The notes under the pieces: generated by a model
Database searches by the model: none
The model's input: the letters and a program-made list of their open reading frames with translations, nothing else
Told to the model about the DNA's origin: nothing
Assembly: GCF_005473905.2 (NCBI RefSeq)
Contig: NZ_CP061336.1
Span: 1,224,501-1,288,500 of the forward strand
Reading direction: 5' to 3'
DNA from: Ruminiclostridium herbifermentans
Lineage (GTDB): Bacteria; Bacillota; Clostridia; Acetivibrionales; DSM-1351
DNA length: 64,000 nucleotides
Part shown: positions 34,717-45,048 of the stretch, in pieces
Position numbering within the stretch: the stretch's first letter is position 1
Layout of the letters: each line of letters opens with the position of its first letter
Program-made: the position numbers and the translations under genes

Positions 34717-36942
34717 TCACATTGCTTCGTGGAAAGTCCTAGAAATTACTTCTAGCTGCTGTTCACGGGTCAATTTGATAAAGTGTACTGCGTAGCCTGA
34801 TACTCTTACAGTAAGCGAACTATATTTAAGCGGCTCTGCCATAGCATTTTCTAGTGTTGCTTTGTCAAGAACATTTACATTTATGTGGTGGCCGCTGCTC
34901 ATCATATAACCATCAATTATTGCTGCCAAATTTCTGATTTTTGTATCTTCATCTTTGCCTAATGCAGCAGGTATAATTGAGGCTGTTAGCGAAATACCAT
35001 CACGGCAGCTGTTGTAAGGTATTTTTGCAACAGAACTAAGCAGGGCCAATATTCCTGATTTATCTCTGTTGTGCATAGGATTGGCTCCTGGTGCAAATGG
35101 CTCACCTTTTTTTCTGCCGTCTGGTGTAGCACCAGTCTTTTTTCCATATACAACATTTGAGGTTATTGTTAATACTGACAGCGTATGTGTTGCATTACGG
35201 TAAGTAGGATGTGACTTTAAACTGTTATAAAAGCTTTCAACAACTTCTTTTGCAATGCTGTCAACTCTATCATCATTATTGCCAAACTGAGGATATGGAA
35301 GTTCAGTTTCAAAGTCTGTAATAATGCCTCTTTCATCTCTAATTACTTTCACTCTTGAATGCTTTATTGCACTAAGAGAATCAACAAATACAGAAAGACC
35401 AGAAATACCAAAGGCCATTAGCCTGTTTACATCAGTATCGTGCAAAGCCATCATAAGGCGTTCATATGCGTATTTGTCATGCATATAATGAATTACGTTC
35501 ATTGTATTTACATACAGGCCTGTAAGCCAATCCTGCATCTTTAGAAAATTGCTCATTACTTTGTCGTATTCAAGGTATTCTCCTTCATAAGGTTCAATTT
35601 CAGGTGCAACCTGTGTACCCGATATTTCGTCTTTTCCGCCGTTCAGAGATAATAGCAGAAGCTTAGCAAGATTACATCTTGCACCAAAAAACTGCATATC
35701 CTTTCCTAATCGCATTGCAGATACACAGCAGGCAATACCGTAGTCATCACCATATAAAGGCTGCATTAAATCATCATTTTCATATTGAATTGCACTTGTT
35801 TTTATAGACATTTTTGAACAGAACTGCTTAAATGGCTCAGGCAGCTTTGTTGACCATAAAATAGTAAGGTTTGGCTCTGGAGCAGCACCAAGATTATTTA
35901 GAGTCTGCAAGAACCTATAGGAAGTCTTTGTAACCATATGCCTTCCATCAGAACTCATTCCGCCTATTGACTCAGTTAGCCATACTGGATCGCCTGCAAA
36001 AAGTTCATTATATGATTTTGTCCTTAAATGCCTTATTAATCTAAGCTTTATAACAAACTGGTCAATTAATTCCTGAGCATCTAGTTCAGTTAAAATATTA
36101 TTTTTAATATCTTTTTCTATATAAATATCAAAAAATGTATTGAGTCTGCCTAAAGAATTTGCTGCACCATTAGTTTCTTTCATAGCACCCAAAAATGCAA
36201 GGTAAGTCCATTGAATAGCTTCAAAAGCATTAGCAGCTGGACGTCTCAAATCAAAGCCGTAGGAACTTCCCATTACTGCGAGATCATTCAATGAAGCTAT
36301 TTGGTCGCTGACTTCTTGTCTAAGTCTTATTATTTCTTCACTCATTTCAGTTGAGATAGCAGCTAGATCCTTTTTCTTTTCTTCTATTAATATGTCAATG
36401 CCATATAAAGCAACTCTTCTGTAGTCACCAATTATTCTGCCTCTTCCGTAAGCATCGGGCAAGCCAGTGATAATTCCGCTTTTTCTAGCTTTGCGCATTT
36501 CTTCTGAGTATGCACTAAAAACGCCATCGTTATGGGTTTTAATATTTTTAAAAGCATTGTCAATTTCAGGAGCAGGTGAAACACCAAACTCTTGACAAGC
36601 TTGCTTGGTCATTCTATATCCTGTATTTGGAACTAAGGCCCTTTTTAAAGGTGCATCAGTTTGTAAACCTTTTATTACTTCATAAGCTTCATCTATATAT
36701 CCTGGCTTATGGCTTGTTATACCAGATACAGTTGAAGTATCTATATCTAGAATACCGCCTTTTAAATGTTCTTCTACCAAGAGGCTTTTGCAAGAGTTCC
36801 AAAGATATTTTGTTTTAAAACTTGAACCAACAAGAAAGCTAGCATCTCCATCATAGGGTGAATAATTTGTCTGAATAAAGTCTTGAACATCAATAGAATT
36901 TTGCCATTTTCCTGGCTTAAAATCAGTGATATTTAGATTCAT
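34717..36942 (-). CDS. pflB: Formate C-acetyltransferase (pyruvate formate-lyase)
   Basis: A 741-aa glycyl radical enzyme that splits pyruvate with CoA into acetyl-CoA and formate. The catalytic cysteine pair is C405-C406 in IACCVSAM, and the radical glycine is Gly716 in [11 protein letters not shown] near the C-terminus. Other hallmarks: [11 protein letters not shown] near the N-terminus, [14 protein letters not shown] and the long [20 protein letters not shown] segment. The RVSGYAVHF ending differs from the usual RVSGYAVRF by one residue. The activating enzyme PflA is not adjacent. Expression is predicted to be under a ZTP riboswitch at 37005-37101, coupling formate production to one-carbon/folate and purine status. 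GGGAGG precedes the ATG. Confidence 0.97.
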   Translation of the reverse strand: MNLNITDFKPGKWQNSIDVQDFIQTNYSPYDGDASFLVGSSFKTKYLWNSCKSLLVEEHLKGGILDIDTSTVSGITSHKPGYIDEAYEVIKGLQTDAPLKRALVPNTGYRMTKQACQEFGVSPAPEIDNAFKNIKTHNDGVFSAYSEEMRKARKSGIITGLPDAYGRGRIIGDYRRVALYGIDILIEEKKKDLAAISTEMSEEIIRLRQEVSDQIASLNDLAVMGSSYGFDLRRPAANAFEAIQWTYLAFLGAMKETNGAANSLGRLNTFFDIYIEKDIKNNILTELDAQELIDQFVIKLRLIRHLRTKSYNELFAGDPVWLTESIGGMSSDGRHMVTKTSYRFLQTLNNLGAAPEPNLTILWSTKLPEPFKQFCSKMSIKTSAIQYENDDLMQPLYGDDYGIACCVSAMRLGKDMQFFGARCNLAKLLLLSLNGGKDEISGTQVAPEIEPYEGEYLEYDKVMSNFLKMQDWLTGLYVNTMNVIHYMHDKYAYERLMMALHDTDVNRLMAFGISGLSVFVDSLSAIKHSRVKVIRDERGIITDFETELPYPQFGNNDDRVDSIAKEVVESFYNSLKSHPTYRNATHTLSVLTITSNVVYGKKTGATPDGRKKGEPFAPGANPMHNRDKSGILALLSSVAKIPYNSCRDGISLTASIIPAALGKDEDTKIRNLAAIIDGYMMSSGHHINVNVLDKATLENAMAEPLKYSSLTVRVSGYAVHFIKLTREQQLEVISRTFHEAM

Positions 36943-37004
36943 GTTTTTTGCCTCCCTAAAAAGATATTATTTCATTTGCCAAGGGAATTTATTTTGTAAC
37001 ATGC

Positions 37005-37101
37005 AAAATAAAAGCCACCTGGGCAATATTGGTGCCCAGGCGGCCGGCTTTTAAAAGTTATACTCCCATGTGGTAATCTCCACTTCCGCCAGTTGTATAA
37101 C
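37005..37101 (-). promoter_or_regulatory. ZTP riboswitch (pfl motif) with terminator, upstream of pflB
   Basis: On the minus strand: P1 strand GTTATAC (37101-37095) and its partner GTATAAC (37063-37057); between them ACTGGCGG, a hairpin GTGG-AGATTA-CCAC and ATGGGAG; then the second domain GCCGCCTGGGCA (37043-37033), whose CCGCC can pair with GGCGG as the known pseudoknot. The CCGCCTGGGCA strand also pairs with TGCCCAGGTGGC to form a strong terminator followed by TTTTATTTT, so ligand binding should block termination. ZTP (ZMP) builds up when 10-formyl-THF is short. The motif was named after its link to pfl genes, so both structure and context agree. Confidence 0.93.
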
Positions 37102-37204
37102 AGTTTTTTTATCAAGTTATTATAGTATTAGTATAAAAATAAAAATTGAATAAGTCAATGGTAAAAAATTATATATTTTTTAAACAAGTAAAACATGATT
37201 TTTT

Positions 37205-37247
37205 ATTAAAAAGTCACTAGACAAGTTAGAAACCTATCTAGTGACTT
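37205..37247 (-). terminator. Intrinsic terminator after the phosphofructokinase gene
   Basis: AAGTCACTAGA (37211-37221) pairs with TCTAGTGACTT (37237-37247); read on the minus strand the hairpin is followed by TTTAATAAAA. Confidence 0.8.
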
Positions 37248-37294
37248 ATAAATTTATCGATTAACTCAAAATTCGGAGTTTAGATTACTGCTTA

Positions 37295-38542
37295 TTATTT
37301 TGTTGCTAAAACTTTCTTTAGCTTAGCAAATCTTGGTAAGCCATTTTCCATTGGAGGAGCAGATTCACCTTGAATTAATGGTAATGCATAATCAATAAAT
37401 TGTTGATTTAGACCGTTACCAGCTTCGTTAATCCATTCTCTTGGAACTTTCTTCTCTGTGTTTGCAACATCAGTTAGGTTTAAGAGTGCTATTTCACACT
37501 TATATTCTGAACCTTCTGCTCTCTTGAAGCCAACCATCTTGTCAGTCATACCTTCAACAGCATATCTAACTGCCATCTGTCCTGACATATAGGATTCATT
37601 AACATCGTTTAAAGAACCACAGTGAGCAGCACATCTCTGAAGTAAGCTGAACTCTATTCCACGAACCTTAGCGCCAGTCTTTTCCTTAACGATATTAGCT
37701 AAAGTAGCAGCAAGACCACCTAATTGAGCATGTCCGAAGGAGTCTTTTTGCTTAGCTAAATCTGAACCGTATTCAGAAATATACTTGCCATTTTTGTCTT
37801 TGATACCTTCTGATACAGCAACGATACAGTTACCGTTCTTCTTGTATATAGCTGTGCAATCTGCCAAGAATTGATCCATATCAAACTCAACTTCTGGTAG
37901 ATAGATTAGGTCAGGACCTTGTCCCTTATATGAAGCTAATGCAGTAGCAGCAGTTAACCAACCAGCATTTCTACCCATACATTCTAGTATTGTTATCATA
38001 CCAGTGTTATAAACTCTTGCATCATGGTATACTTCCATAGTTGAAGTAGCGATATATTTAGCAGCACTTGCGAAACCAGGGCAGTGATCTGTTCCAAAAA
38101 GATCGTTGTCTATAGTCTTTGGAACTCCCATTACTCTACATTCATAGCCAACCTTTTGCATGTACTTGCTAACTTTGTTACAAGTATCCATTGAGTCATT
38201 TCCGCCGTTGTAGAAGAAATATCTGATGTTATATTTCTTGAATACTTCAACAATTCTCTTATAATCAGTTTCGTCTTCTTCTGCTGATTTTAGCTTGTAA
38301 CGAACTGAACCAAGAGCAGAAGAAGGAGTAGTCTTTAATAACTCAAGTTCATAAGGATCTTCTTTGCTCATGTCATAGAATTGTTCATCAAGGATACCCT
38401 TGATACCGTGAGCTGCACCATATACTGCTGTTATAGCTTCTTGCTTTAATGCTTCTTGGAATACTCCAGCAGCACTAGCGTTAATTACTGAAGTTGGTCC
38501 ACCTGACTGCCCAAAAATAGCAGCACCTTTTAAAACTGTCAT
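37295..38542 (-). CDS. pfp: 6-phosphofructokinase, probably pyrophosphate-dependent
   Basis: A 415-aa phosphofructokinase; makes fructose 1,6-bisphosphate. It opens with GAAIFGQSGGPTSVINASAAG, has YNGGNDSMDTCNKV at the phosphoryl-donor site, VPKTIDNDLFGTDH around the catalytic aspartates and MGRNAGWLTAATAL. The GGND plus PKTIDND combination and the length above 400 aa are features of the PPi-using group rather than short ATP-PFKs (about 320 aa, GGDGS with PGTIDND), as found in cellulolytic Clostridia with PPi-linked glycolysis. Donor preference is inferred, not proven. Start ATG after GGAGG. Divergent from fba, the next step of glycolysis. Confidence 0.88.
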   Translation of the reverse strand: MTVLKGAAIFGQSGGPTSVINASAAGVFQEALKQEAITAVYGAAHGIKGILDEQFYDMSKEDPYELELLKTTPSSALGSVRYKLKSAEEDETDYKRIVEVFKKYNIRYFFYNGGNDSMDTCNKVSKYMQKVGYECRVMGVPKTIDNDLFGTDHCPGFASAAKYIATSTMEVYHDARVYNTGMITILECMGRNAGWLTAATALASYKGQGPDLIYLPEVEFDMDQFLADCTAIYKKNGNCIVAVSEGIKDKNGKYISEYGSDLAKQKDSFGHAQLGGLAATLANIVKEKTGAKVRGIEFSLLQRCAAHCGSLNDVNESYMSGQMAVRYAVEGMTDKMVGFKRAEGSEYKCEIALLNLTDVANTEKKVPREWINEAGNGLNQQFIDYALPLIQGESAPPMENGLPRFAKLKKVLATK

Positions 38543-38710
38543 TATAATAGCCTCCTATATATATATTAATTTTTAACTTATACGTTGTTTTATCAATCCC
38601 CAAATTAGAGATTAATATTATCATACGCAACCAAACTAAAATATATCATAAGCAGTAATAAAAATCAATTATGCTTTCTAATGTTTGACAAAAATATATC
38701 AAAATTTTCC

Positions 38711-38739
38711 TTGATTTTAAGCCTAATTTTGCATAAAAT
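38711..38739 (+). promoter_or_regulatory. fba: Predicted sigma-A promoter of fba
   Basis: TTGATT at 38711-38716 and TAAAAT at 38734-38739 with a 17-base spacer, about 100 bases before the fba start in the 301-base divergent region between pfp and fba. No operator could be recognised in the rest of that region. Confidence 0.5.
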
Positions 38740-38843
38740 AGTAGTAGCAAATTTTGAATTACCTTATTGCTGTTAAATTAATAATAATGACAAGCAGTAA
38801 ATTTTTATAAAAAGGTAAAATAATATTTAAAGGAGCGCTTAAA

Positions 38844-39779
38844 ATGGCATTAGTTACTTCAACAGAAATGTTTAAAAAGGCTTATGAAGGCGGATACGCT
38901 ATCGGAGCTTTCAATGTTAATAACATGGAGATAGTACAAGGTATTACTGAAGCAGCAAAAGAAGTTAATGCACCACTTATTCTTCAAGTTTCTTCAGGAG
39001 CTAGAAAGTATGCAAATCACACTTATTTAATGAAATTGGTAGAAGCAGCAATCATCGAAACTAACCTTCCTATCTGCTTACACTTAGACCATGGTGATAC
39101 TTTTGAGTTATGTAAGTCATGTATTGATGGTGGATTTACTTCAGTAATGATAGATGGTTCACACCATTCATTCGAAGACAATATAGCGCTAACAAAGAAG
39201 GTTGTTGATTACGCTCATGAAAGAGGCGTAGTTGTAGAAGGTGAGTTGGGAAGACTTGCTGGTATCGAAGATGATGTAAATGTATCAGATGCTGATGCTG
39301 CTTACACTGACCCTGCACAGGTTGAGGAATTCGTTACTAAGACTGGTGTTGATTCACTTGCTATTGCAATTGGTACAAGCCATGGTGCATATAAGTTTAA
39401 GCCAGGACAAAAACCACAGTTAAGATTTGATATCTTGGAAAAGATTGAACAAAGACTTCCAAACTTCCCAATAGTTCTTCACGGAGCTTCATCAGTTATT
39501 CCTGAGTTTGTTGAAATGATTAACAACAATGGCGGGAAAATGCCAGACGCTATTGGTATTCCAGAAGATATGCTCAGAAAAGCTGCTTCAATGGCTGTAT
39601 GTAAAATCAACATTGACTCAGACTTAAGACTTGCTATGACTGGTTCAATCAGAAAGTACTTTGCTGAAAATCCAAGTCACTTTGACCCAAGACAATACCT
39701 TTCACCAGCTAGAGCAGCTATTAAAGAACTTGTTAAGAATAAGATTGTTAATGTTCTTGGCTGCGATGGTAAGGCTTAA
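38844..39779 (+). CDS. fba: Class II fructose-1,6-bisphosphate aldolase
   Basis: A 311-aa zinc-dependent aldolase that splits fructose 1,6-bisphosphate into two triose phosphates. It starts MALVTSTEMFKKAYEGGYAIG, has the metal and catalytic motif CLHLDHGDTFELCKSCID (Asp and His ligands), SVMIDGSHHSFEDN, the glutamate motif VEGELGRLAGIED, the second zinc histidine in IGTSHGAYKF and VLHGASSV, and NIDSDLRLAMT at the phosphate site. AAGGAGCG precedes the ATG. The gene stands alone between a promoter and a strong terminator; a different class II aldolase substrate (tagatose) is less likely given the divergent phosphofructokinase gene. Confidence 0.95.
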   Translation: MALVTSTEMFKKAYEGGYAIGAFNVNNMEIVQGITEAAKEVNAPLILQVSSGARKYANHTYLMKLVEAAIIETNLPICLHLDHGDTFELCKSCIDGGFTSVMIDGSHHSFEDNIALTKKVVDYAHERGVVVEGELGRLAGIEDDVNVSDADAAYTDPAQVEEFVTKTGVDSLAIAIGTSHGAYKFKPGQKPQLRFDILEKIEQRLPNFPIVLHGASSVIPEFVEMINNNGGKMPDAIGIPEDMLRKAASMAVCKINIDSDLRLAMTGSIRKYFAENPSHFDPRQYLSPARAAIKELVKNKIVNVLGCDGKA

Positions 39780-39801
39780 TAAATAAACAATATTTGATTA
39801 A

Positions 39802-39839
39802 AAACAGCTTCTGAGCAGTAATGTCAGAAGCTGTTTTTT
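39802..39839 (+). terminator. fba: Intrinsic terminator of fba
   Basis: AAACAGCTTCTGA pairs with TCAGAAGCTGTTTT around an 11-base loop and is followed by TTTT. Confidence 0.92.
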
Positions 39840-39841
39840 GC

Positions 39842-40062
39842 TTCTATGTCAATAGTTGGTGCTGAATTGTAAACTGAAATTTTGGTTCAATGTCAAAAGT
39901 TGAGGCAGAACAGCAGATTGAAATTTTACTTCTATGCCAATAGTTGGGGTAGAACTGAAAGCTGAAAATTTGGTTTCTATGTCAAAAGTTGAGGCAGAAC
40001 AGCAGATTGAAATTTTGGTTCAATGTCAAAAGTTGAGATAGAATTGTAAACTGAAATTTTTT
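39842..40062. repeat. Five-unit tandem repeat with a 44-bp period
   Basis: Units at 39842-39885, 39886-39929, 39930-39973, 39974-40018 and 40019-40062. Each follows the pattern TTC(T/A)ATGTCAA(T/A)AGTTG, then G-rich AG/GCAGAA, then GA(T/A)TGAAATTTTGG. Two variants alternate: units 2 and 4 carry GAGGCAGAACAGCAGATTG, units 1 and 5 carry GAATTGTAAACTG. The period is not a multiple of three and stops occur in all frames, so it is not coding. It fills most of the gap between fba and the next gene. Confidence 0.9.
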
Positions 40063-40211
40063 GTGGTTAGCGAGCGTTAGACTTATATAAATTTAACTGA
40101 TATTATCTAATATTAATATACTACGTTATAGTACGTTTCATAATGGTTGATTGAATAGATTAATAATGCTACAATTAATACAAACGTCCGAATTAATACT
40201 TAAGGGGGTTA

Positions 40212-40937
40212 ATGATGAATACTTATTTGGATTTACTATTGTATTTTATAATTTACTCTTTTTTAGGATGGATTATGGAAACTGTATTTGCTAGCTTTAA
40301 AGAAAAAAAGTTTGTAAACAGGGGCTTTTTATCAGGCTTTTTCTGTCCTATTTACGGCTTTGGAGCTATACTGATAATTCAATCATCAAAATGGCTTAGT
40401 GTTGCTATTGAGAATCATGCTGCATCATTATTTGTAAATATATTGTTATCAATTTTTTTAGTTACAGTGTTAGAATATATTACAGGAGCTTTATTAGAGA
40501 AGATATTCAACTGCAAATGGTGGGATTACAGCGATAATGCTGCACATATTAAGGGATATATCTGCATCAAATATTCTATATTATGGGGTCTGCTTGCAAT
40601 TTTATTAGTACAGATTGTGCATCCTGTTGTTACCCAAATAGTTTATTTAATACCAGTAACAACAAAAGGAACTATGGCTTTGCTATTTCTTATCTATGTG
40701 ATGATAGATACAAGAAAATCAGTAATAGATGCATTAAGTTTAAGAAAGGTTATTTTAAATTACTCTAGTATATCAATTAATAAATATTATCAATATATTT
40801 TGAAATATAAAAGATTTTTTATAGCCTTTCCTAACTTGCTGATTTTAAATGCTGGTCTTGTTAACCATAATATAAGGAGTATCATAAATGATAGAATTGT
40901 TAAAATCAAAACTGAACTTAGAAGTAGATTCCAGTAG
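40212..40937 (+). CDS. Membrane protein of the PF06541 (putative ABC transporter permease, CmpB-like) family
   Basis: A 241-aa integral membrane protein. Hydrophobic segments at about 6-25, 42-60, 70-98, 128-150 and 155-172 precede a basic cytoplasmic tail. The SFLGWIMETVFASFKEKKFVNRGFL motif (given here as SFLGWIMETVFA, then KKFVNRGFLSGF), CPIYGFGA and EYITGALLEKIFNCKWWDY, with DYS after, are the family signature. No ABC ATPase is adjacent, so the permease name is historical. The gene overlaps the following HD-domain gene by 50 bases in another frame, which suggests coupled translation; PF06541 and HD proteins are often paired in Clostridia. GGGGG precedes the ATG. Confidence 0.85.
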   Translation: MMNTYLDLLLYFIIYSFLGWIMETVFASFKEKKFVNRGFLSGFFCPIYGFGAILIIQSSKWLSVAIENHAASLFVNILLSIFLVTVLEYITGALLEKIFNCKWWDYSDNAAHIKGYICIKYSILWGLLAILLVQIVHPVVTQIVYLIPVTTKGTMALLFLIYVMIDTRKSVIDALSLRKVILNYSSISINKYYQYILKYKRFFIAFPNLLILNAGLVNHNIRSIINDRIVKIKTELRSRFQ

Positions 40938-41400
40938 TTTTGAAGAATATAAAAGCTGCATTTGCGAACTGACAGAGAATACAAAAATAAATCTTATGGA
41001 TAATTTTATACAACATAGTAATGTAACGTGTTTAGAACATAGTATTTACGTGTCATATATAAGTTTTTTAGTTTGCAAAAGGTTGAAACTTGATTATTCT
41101 TCGGCAGCAAGGGGAGGCTTACTCCATGATTTTTTCTTATATGATTGGCATAAAGCAAAGCAGGAGAGAGGATTACATGGATTTACTCACCCATATACAG
41201 CATTAAAAAATGCAAATGAAAACTTTAATTTAAATGATTTGGAAAAAGATATTATTGTTAAGCACATGTGGCCTTTAACAATAAGACTGCCTAAATATAA
41301 GGAATCATTTGTTGTTGCATTTGTAGATAAATATTGTGCATTAATGGAAATTTTGAAAATTGGGTTTAGTACTAACGTTTTGAAATTACTGGTAAAGTAG
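40888..41400 (+). CDS. HD-domain phosphohydrolase-like protein
   Basis: A 170-aa HD-family protein. The metal-binding motif is CLEHSIYVSYISF (first His) followed by GGLLHDFFLYDW (the HD pair), then GLHGFTHPYTALKNA with further histidines and DIIVKHMWPLTIR; FVVAFVDKYCALME carries the last aspartate. HD proteins hydrolyse phosphoesters of nucleotides or signalling molecules; substrate unknown. The start ATG at 40888 lies inside the upstream membrane protein gene behind AAGGAG, so both may act together, for example in processing a membrane-derived signal. That is inference. Confidence 0.86.
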   Translation: MIELLKSKLNLEVDSSSFEEYKSCICELTENTKINLMDNFIQHSNVTCLEHSIYVSYISFLVCKRLKLDYSSAARGGLLHDFFLYDWHKAKQERGLHGFTHPYTALKNANENFNLNDLEKDIIVKHMWPLTIRLPKYKESFVVAFVDKYCALMEILKIGFSTNVLKLLVK

Positions 41401-41514
41401 GCTTAATTCTCAAGCTATTATTTTGATAAAAAACATTAATAGTTCTACCGCACAATATTTTTTGTGTGATAAGTTTCAGTTGTTAATTATTATTTTATAA
41501 ACTTGGAGGAAAAT

Positions 41515-42114
41515 ATGGATAAAGAAGTTCAAAGCATGGACCAAACTGAAAATTTGAACCAATCTAAAAAAATTCTTAATGCTGCATTTAAATGCATATC
41601 TTCAAAAGGTTATGCAAATGTATCCTTACGCAATATTGCAGATGAAGCAGGTGTAGTATTAAGTCAGCTAAACTATTATTATAAAAATAAAGAAGGATTA
41701 TTCGTAGAAGTAGTAAAAACGCTAGCTCAAAAGTATATTAATGAAATTGAAGATACCTTAGCAAAAGGCAAATCAGAAAAGGAAAGGATAATGTCATTAA
41801 TAGGGTATTTTCAAAAAACAATGAGGAAAGACTCTGGATTATTTAGAATTCTTTTTGATTTAACAAGTATGTCTCTTTGGTCTGCTCCATTAAAAGAACT
41901 TCTTAACAATCTTGTCAATAATATAACTGCTTTAATTGAAAAATATATATTTATTGGCTTTGAACAAAAAGATAAAGATAAAAGCTATTCTACTGAGACA
42001 TTGTCAAGAATAGTATTCGGCGCACTGTTTGGTACTTCAGCTCAGGTGATGCTTGCTAATGGGGATAATGACATAATTGATTCATTATCTGCAATAGAAG
42101 TGTTTTTTAATTAG
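41515..42114 (+). CDS. TetR/AcrR family transcriptional regulator
   Basis: A 199-aa regulator. N-terminal helix-turn-helix: ILNAAFKCISSKGYANVSLR, then NIADEAGVVLSQLNYYYKNK and EGLFVEVVKTLAQKY, the standard TetR arrangement. The C-terminal ligand domain is variable and gives no ligand. The start is the ATG at 41515, seven bases after TTGGAGG, rather than the TTG at 41503. It is isolated, with no divergent gene, and the next gene is a cellulosomal enzyme 291 bases downstream. Confidence 0.9.
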   Translation: MDKEVQSMDQTENLNQSKKILNAAFKCISSKGYANVSLRNIADEAGVVLSQLNYYYKNKEGLFVEVVKTLAQKYINEIEDTLAKGKSEKERIMSLIGYFQKTMRKDSGLFRILFDLTSMSLWSAPLKELLNNLVNNITALIEKYIFIGFEQKDKDKSYSTETLSRIVFGALFGTSAQVMLANGDNDIIDSLSAIEVFFN

Positions 42115-42405
42115 AATAATTAATCAACTTTAGCACATATATTGTCTATTGTTACAGGATAATTAATTAATGCTTTATATTTTCATTCGTCAAACTGTTA
42201 TTTGCTTTAGTGAGAAATTTGCGCATACTCATTTGCAATAAATGACAAAAAGAGTGTATCTGCTTGGAATTAATACAATAAATTGACTATAAATGTTTTT
42301 AGATTTATAATAAAAATGTATTAATTTGCAGTAAAAGAGATTTTGTTGAAACTTTGTTTACTGCAGGGGGTAAATTAATAAATTAATAAAAAAGGAGATG
42401 CGCAA

Positions 42406-45000
42406 ATGATTATGAACAGAAGGAAAATTGGAGCATTAATTATTAGCTCAGCTTTGGTTTTAACATCAATGCTCCCAAATGGTATCAGTTTTGCTGCTTC
42501 GGTCAGCCAAGTAAATGTTACAATTGATACTAACGCAGAAAGAGCAGCAATTAGTCCGTACATTTATGGGGGAAATTGGGAATTCAACAATGCAAAGCTA
42601 ACAGCAAAAAGACTTGGAGGTAACAGACAAACAGGGTACAATTGGGAAAACAACTTCTCAAATGCGGGAAGTGATTGGCAGCACTCAAGTGATACTTATT
42701 TGTTGGAAAATGGAAACATACCTAAAGCAAAGTGGAACGAACCTGGTATAGTTGCAAGTGATTTCCATGAAAAGAATCTAGCTGCTGGTGAAGATTATTC
42801 TCTTGTTACTTTACAGGCAGCAGGATATGTTTCAGCAGACAAAAATGGTACAGTTTCACCAGCGGATGTTGCACCATCAGCTAGGTGGAAAGAGGTTAAG
42901 TTTACTAAGGGTGCTCCTCTATCGACTACACCTGACTTAACTGATGACTACGTTTATATGGATGAATACGTAAACTTCTTAGTAAACAAGTTTGGAAATG
43001 CTTCTACAGCAACAGGAATAAAAGGTTATGCACTTGACAATGAACCTGCATTGTGGTCTAGTACACATGCTAGAATTCATCCTAATGCAGCAACATGTGA
43101 AGAAATTGTAGATAAAAATATAAATCTTGCTAAAGCAGTAAAAAGTGTTGATCCATATGCAGAGACATTTGGACTTGTAGCTTATGGATTTGCAGCATAT
43201 AATACATTCCAAGATGCAGTTGACTGGGAATCAGTTAAGAATGGCTATAATTGGTTTTTAGATTATTATCTTGATAGCGTGAAAAAGGCATCAGATACAG
43301 AAGGTAAGAGACTAGTTGATGTACTTGACTTACACTGGTATCCAGAAGCTAGAGGCGGCGGAGATAGAATATGCTTTGGCGAGAATATTGCCAATACTGA
43401 CTGTAACAAAGCACGTCTTCAAGCTCCAAGAACATTGTGGGATTCTACATATTTGGAAGATAGCTGGATAGCAACATGGTGCAGTGACAAACTTCCTTTA
43501 TTACCAAATGTTCAAAATTCAATTGATAGATATAACCCTGGAACTAAGCTTGCATTCACTGAGTATTCATTTGGTGGAGATGAGCATATAACAGGTGGTA
43601 TTGCTCAGGCAGATGTTTTAGGTATATTTGGTAAATATGGTGTATACCTTGCTACAGTTTGGGGTGGCGGAAGCTATACTGCTGCAGGCTTTAACATCTA
43701 TACAAATTATGATGGAAAAGGCTCAACTTATGGTGATACAAAAGTTAAGGCTGAGACATCAGATGTTGAAAACACTTCTGTATACGCATCAGTTGATGCA
43801 GATGACGATTCAAAGCTACATGTAATTATGATAAACAAGAATTATAATGAATCAGTAGATGTTAACTTTAATATAGCTAGTGATGAAAGCTATAAGTCAG
43901 CAAAAGTATATGCTTTTGACAGAGGCAGCTCAAATATCTATGAAAGAGCTCCTATAACTAATATTTCTAATAACAAATTAACATACACTGTTCCTGCATT
44001 AACAGTATGTCATATTGTTCTTGATACAAATGGCAGTGGCAGTACAATCAAATATGGAGATATTAACGGAGATGGAGATATTGATTCAATAGACTTTGCT
44101 CGTTTGAAGATCTCTTTACTTGATCCAGAAGCACCTTATAATAAAGTAGCAGACTTAAATGGTGATAATGCAGTTGATGCTATTGACTTTGCAATATTAA
44201 AGCAATATTTGCTTAGAATTATAACTGTTATTGGACCTGAAGAACCTGTAGAGCAGGAGGAAAACAATGCTCCAGTAGCTGCATTTACAGTATCACCTAA
44301 AGAAGCATTTACTGGTGATGATGTAACATGTGATGGTTCCGCATCTAGTGATCCTGATGGAAAGGTTTACATTTATTCATGGGATTTCGGTGACAAAACA
44401 GAAGGTAGTGGAAAGATTGTTTCACATAAATATAAAGCTCCAGGAACATATACTATTAAGTTGACTGTTACTGATGAATATGGACTATCTAATAGTACAA
44501 CTGATACAGTTATTATAACAACAGCAACAGGAGATAATTCTGATATTAACTTCGAAGATGGAACGTTACAAGGAATAACAACTAATGACGCTTCTATATC
44601 ACAAATGTCAGTTACTTCTGAAAAAGCATTTAAAGGTGCGCATTCATTAAAATGGGATGTTACTTGTGCACCAACAGGAAAAGCAGATATAGTTGTAAAT
44701 AGCGATACACCAGTTTTGACTCCTGGTAAATCAATGACATTCAGAATTTGGGTACCTGAAAATGCTCCAATTAAATCTATTCAGCCTTATGTAATGCCTC
44801 ATGATCCTACATGGGATACTATCGAATGGAATTCATCATGGGCAGGATACGATCAAATGAAGAAGGGTGATTGGAACGAATTTACTGTAACACTTTCTCC
44901 TACATCAAGTCCTGACTTAGTACAGCAGCAGTTTGGTATTCAGATTGAGACTTTAGAAGAAGGTAGCTTTACAGTTTATGTTGATTCTATTGATTGGTAG
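42406..45000 (+). CDS. Cellulosomal GH44 endoglucanase/xyloglucanase with internal dockerin, PKD and C-terminal CBM
   Basis: An 864-aa secreted glycoside hydrolase. Signal peptide at residues about 1-31 ([14 protein letters not shown]...FAAS). GH44 catalytic domain about 32-535, with the acid/base Glu213 in ALDNEPALW and the nucleophile Glu386 in [11 protein letters not shown] type I dockerin at about 550-606 has two calcium-binding repeats, [19 protein letters not shown] and [20 protein letters not shown], each with the F-helix that binds cohesin. A PKD domain follows at about 620-705 ([19 protein letters not shown]) and a carbohydrate-binding domain, probably CBM44, at about 712-864. This order is that of the C-terminal half of CelJ of Clostridium thermocellum. 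An internal dockerin is unusual. Acts outside the cell as part of a cellulosome. AAGGAG precedes the ATG. Confidence 0.95.
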   Translation: MIMNRRKIGALIISSALVLTSMLPNGISFAASVSQVNVTIDTNAERAAISPYIYGGNWEFNNAKLTAKRLGGNRQTGYNWENNFSNAGSDWQHSSDTYLLENGNIPKAKWNEPGIVASDFHEKNLAAGEDYSLVTLQAAGYVSADKNGTVSPADVAPSARWKEVKFTKGAPLSTTPDLTDDYVYMDEYVNFLVNKFGNASTATGIKGYALDNEPALWSSTHARIHPNAATCEEIVDKNINLAKAVKSVDPYAETFGLVAYGFAAYNTFQDAVDWESVKNGYNWFLDYYLDSVKKASDTEGKRLVDVLDLHWYPEARGGGDRICFGENIANTDCNKARLQAPRTLWDSTYLEDSWIATWCSDKLPLLPNVQNSIDRYNPGTKLAFTEYSFGGDEHITGGIAQADVLGIFGKYGVYLATVWGGGSYTAAGFNIYTNYDGKGSTYGDTKVKAETSDVENTSVYASVDADDDSKLHVIMINKNYNESVDVNFNIASDESYKSAKVYAFDRGSSNIYERAPITNISNNKLTYTVPALTVCHIVLDTNGSGSTIKYGDINGDGDIDSIDFARLKISLLDPEAPYNKVADLNGDNAVDAIDFAILKQYLLRIITVIGPEEPVEQEENNAPVAAFTVSPKEAFTGDDVTCDGSASSDPDGKVYIYSWDFGDKTEGSGKIVSHKYKAPGTYTIKLTVTDEYGLSNSTTDTVIITTATGDNSDINFEDGTLQGITTNDASISQMSVTSEKAFKGAHSLKWDVTCAPTGKADIVVNSDTPVLTPGKSMTFRIWVPENAPIKSIQPYVMPHDPTWDTIEWNSSWAGYDQMKKGDWNEFTVTLSPTSSPDLVQQQFGIQIETLEEGSFTVYVDSIDW

Positions 45001-45048
45001 AATTTACAAATGAAAGAAATTGATTATTAATTAAACACAGTTATTAAT

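Noticed and set aside
39842-40062. CRISPR array
   Set aside because: Units of 44 bp are directly contiguous with no variable spacers of uniform length, and no cas genes are near.
40212-40937. True ABC transporter permease
   Set aside because: The family name suggests it, but there is no ATPase or binding-protein gene nearby and the motif set is that of PF06541 proteins of unknown role.
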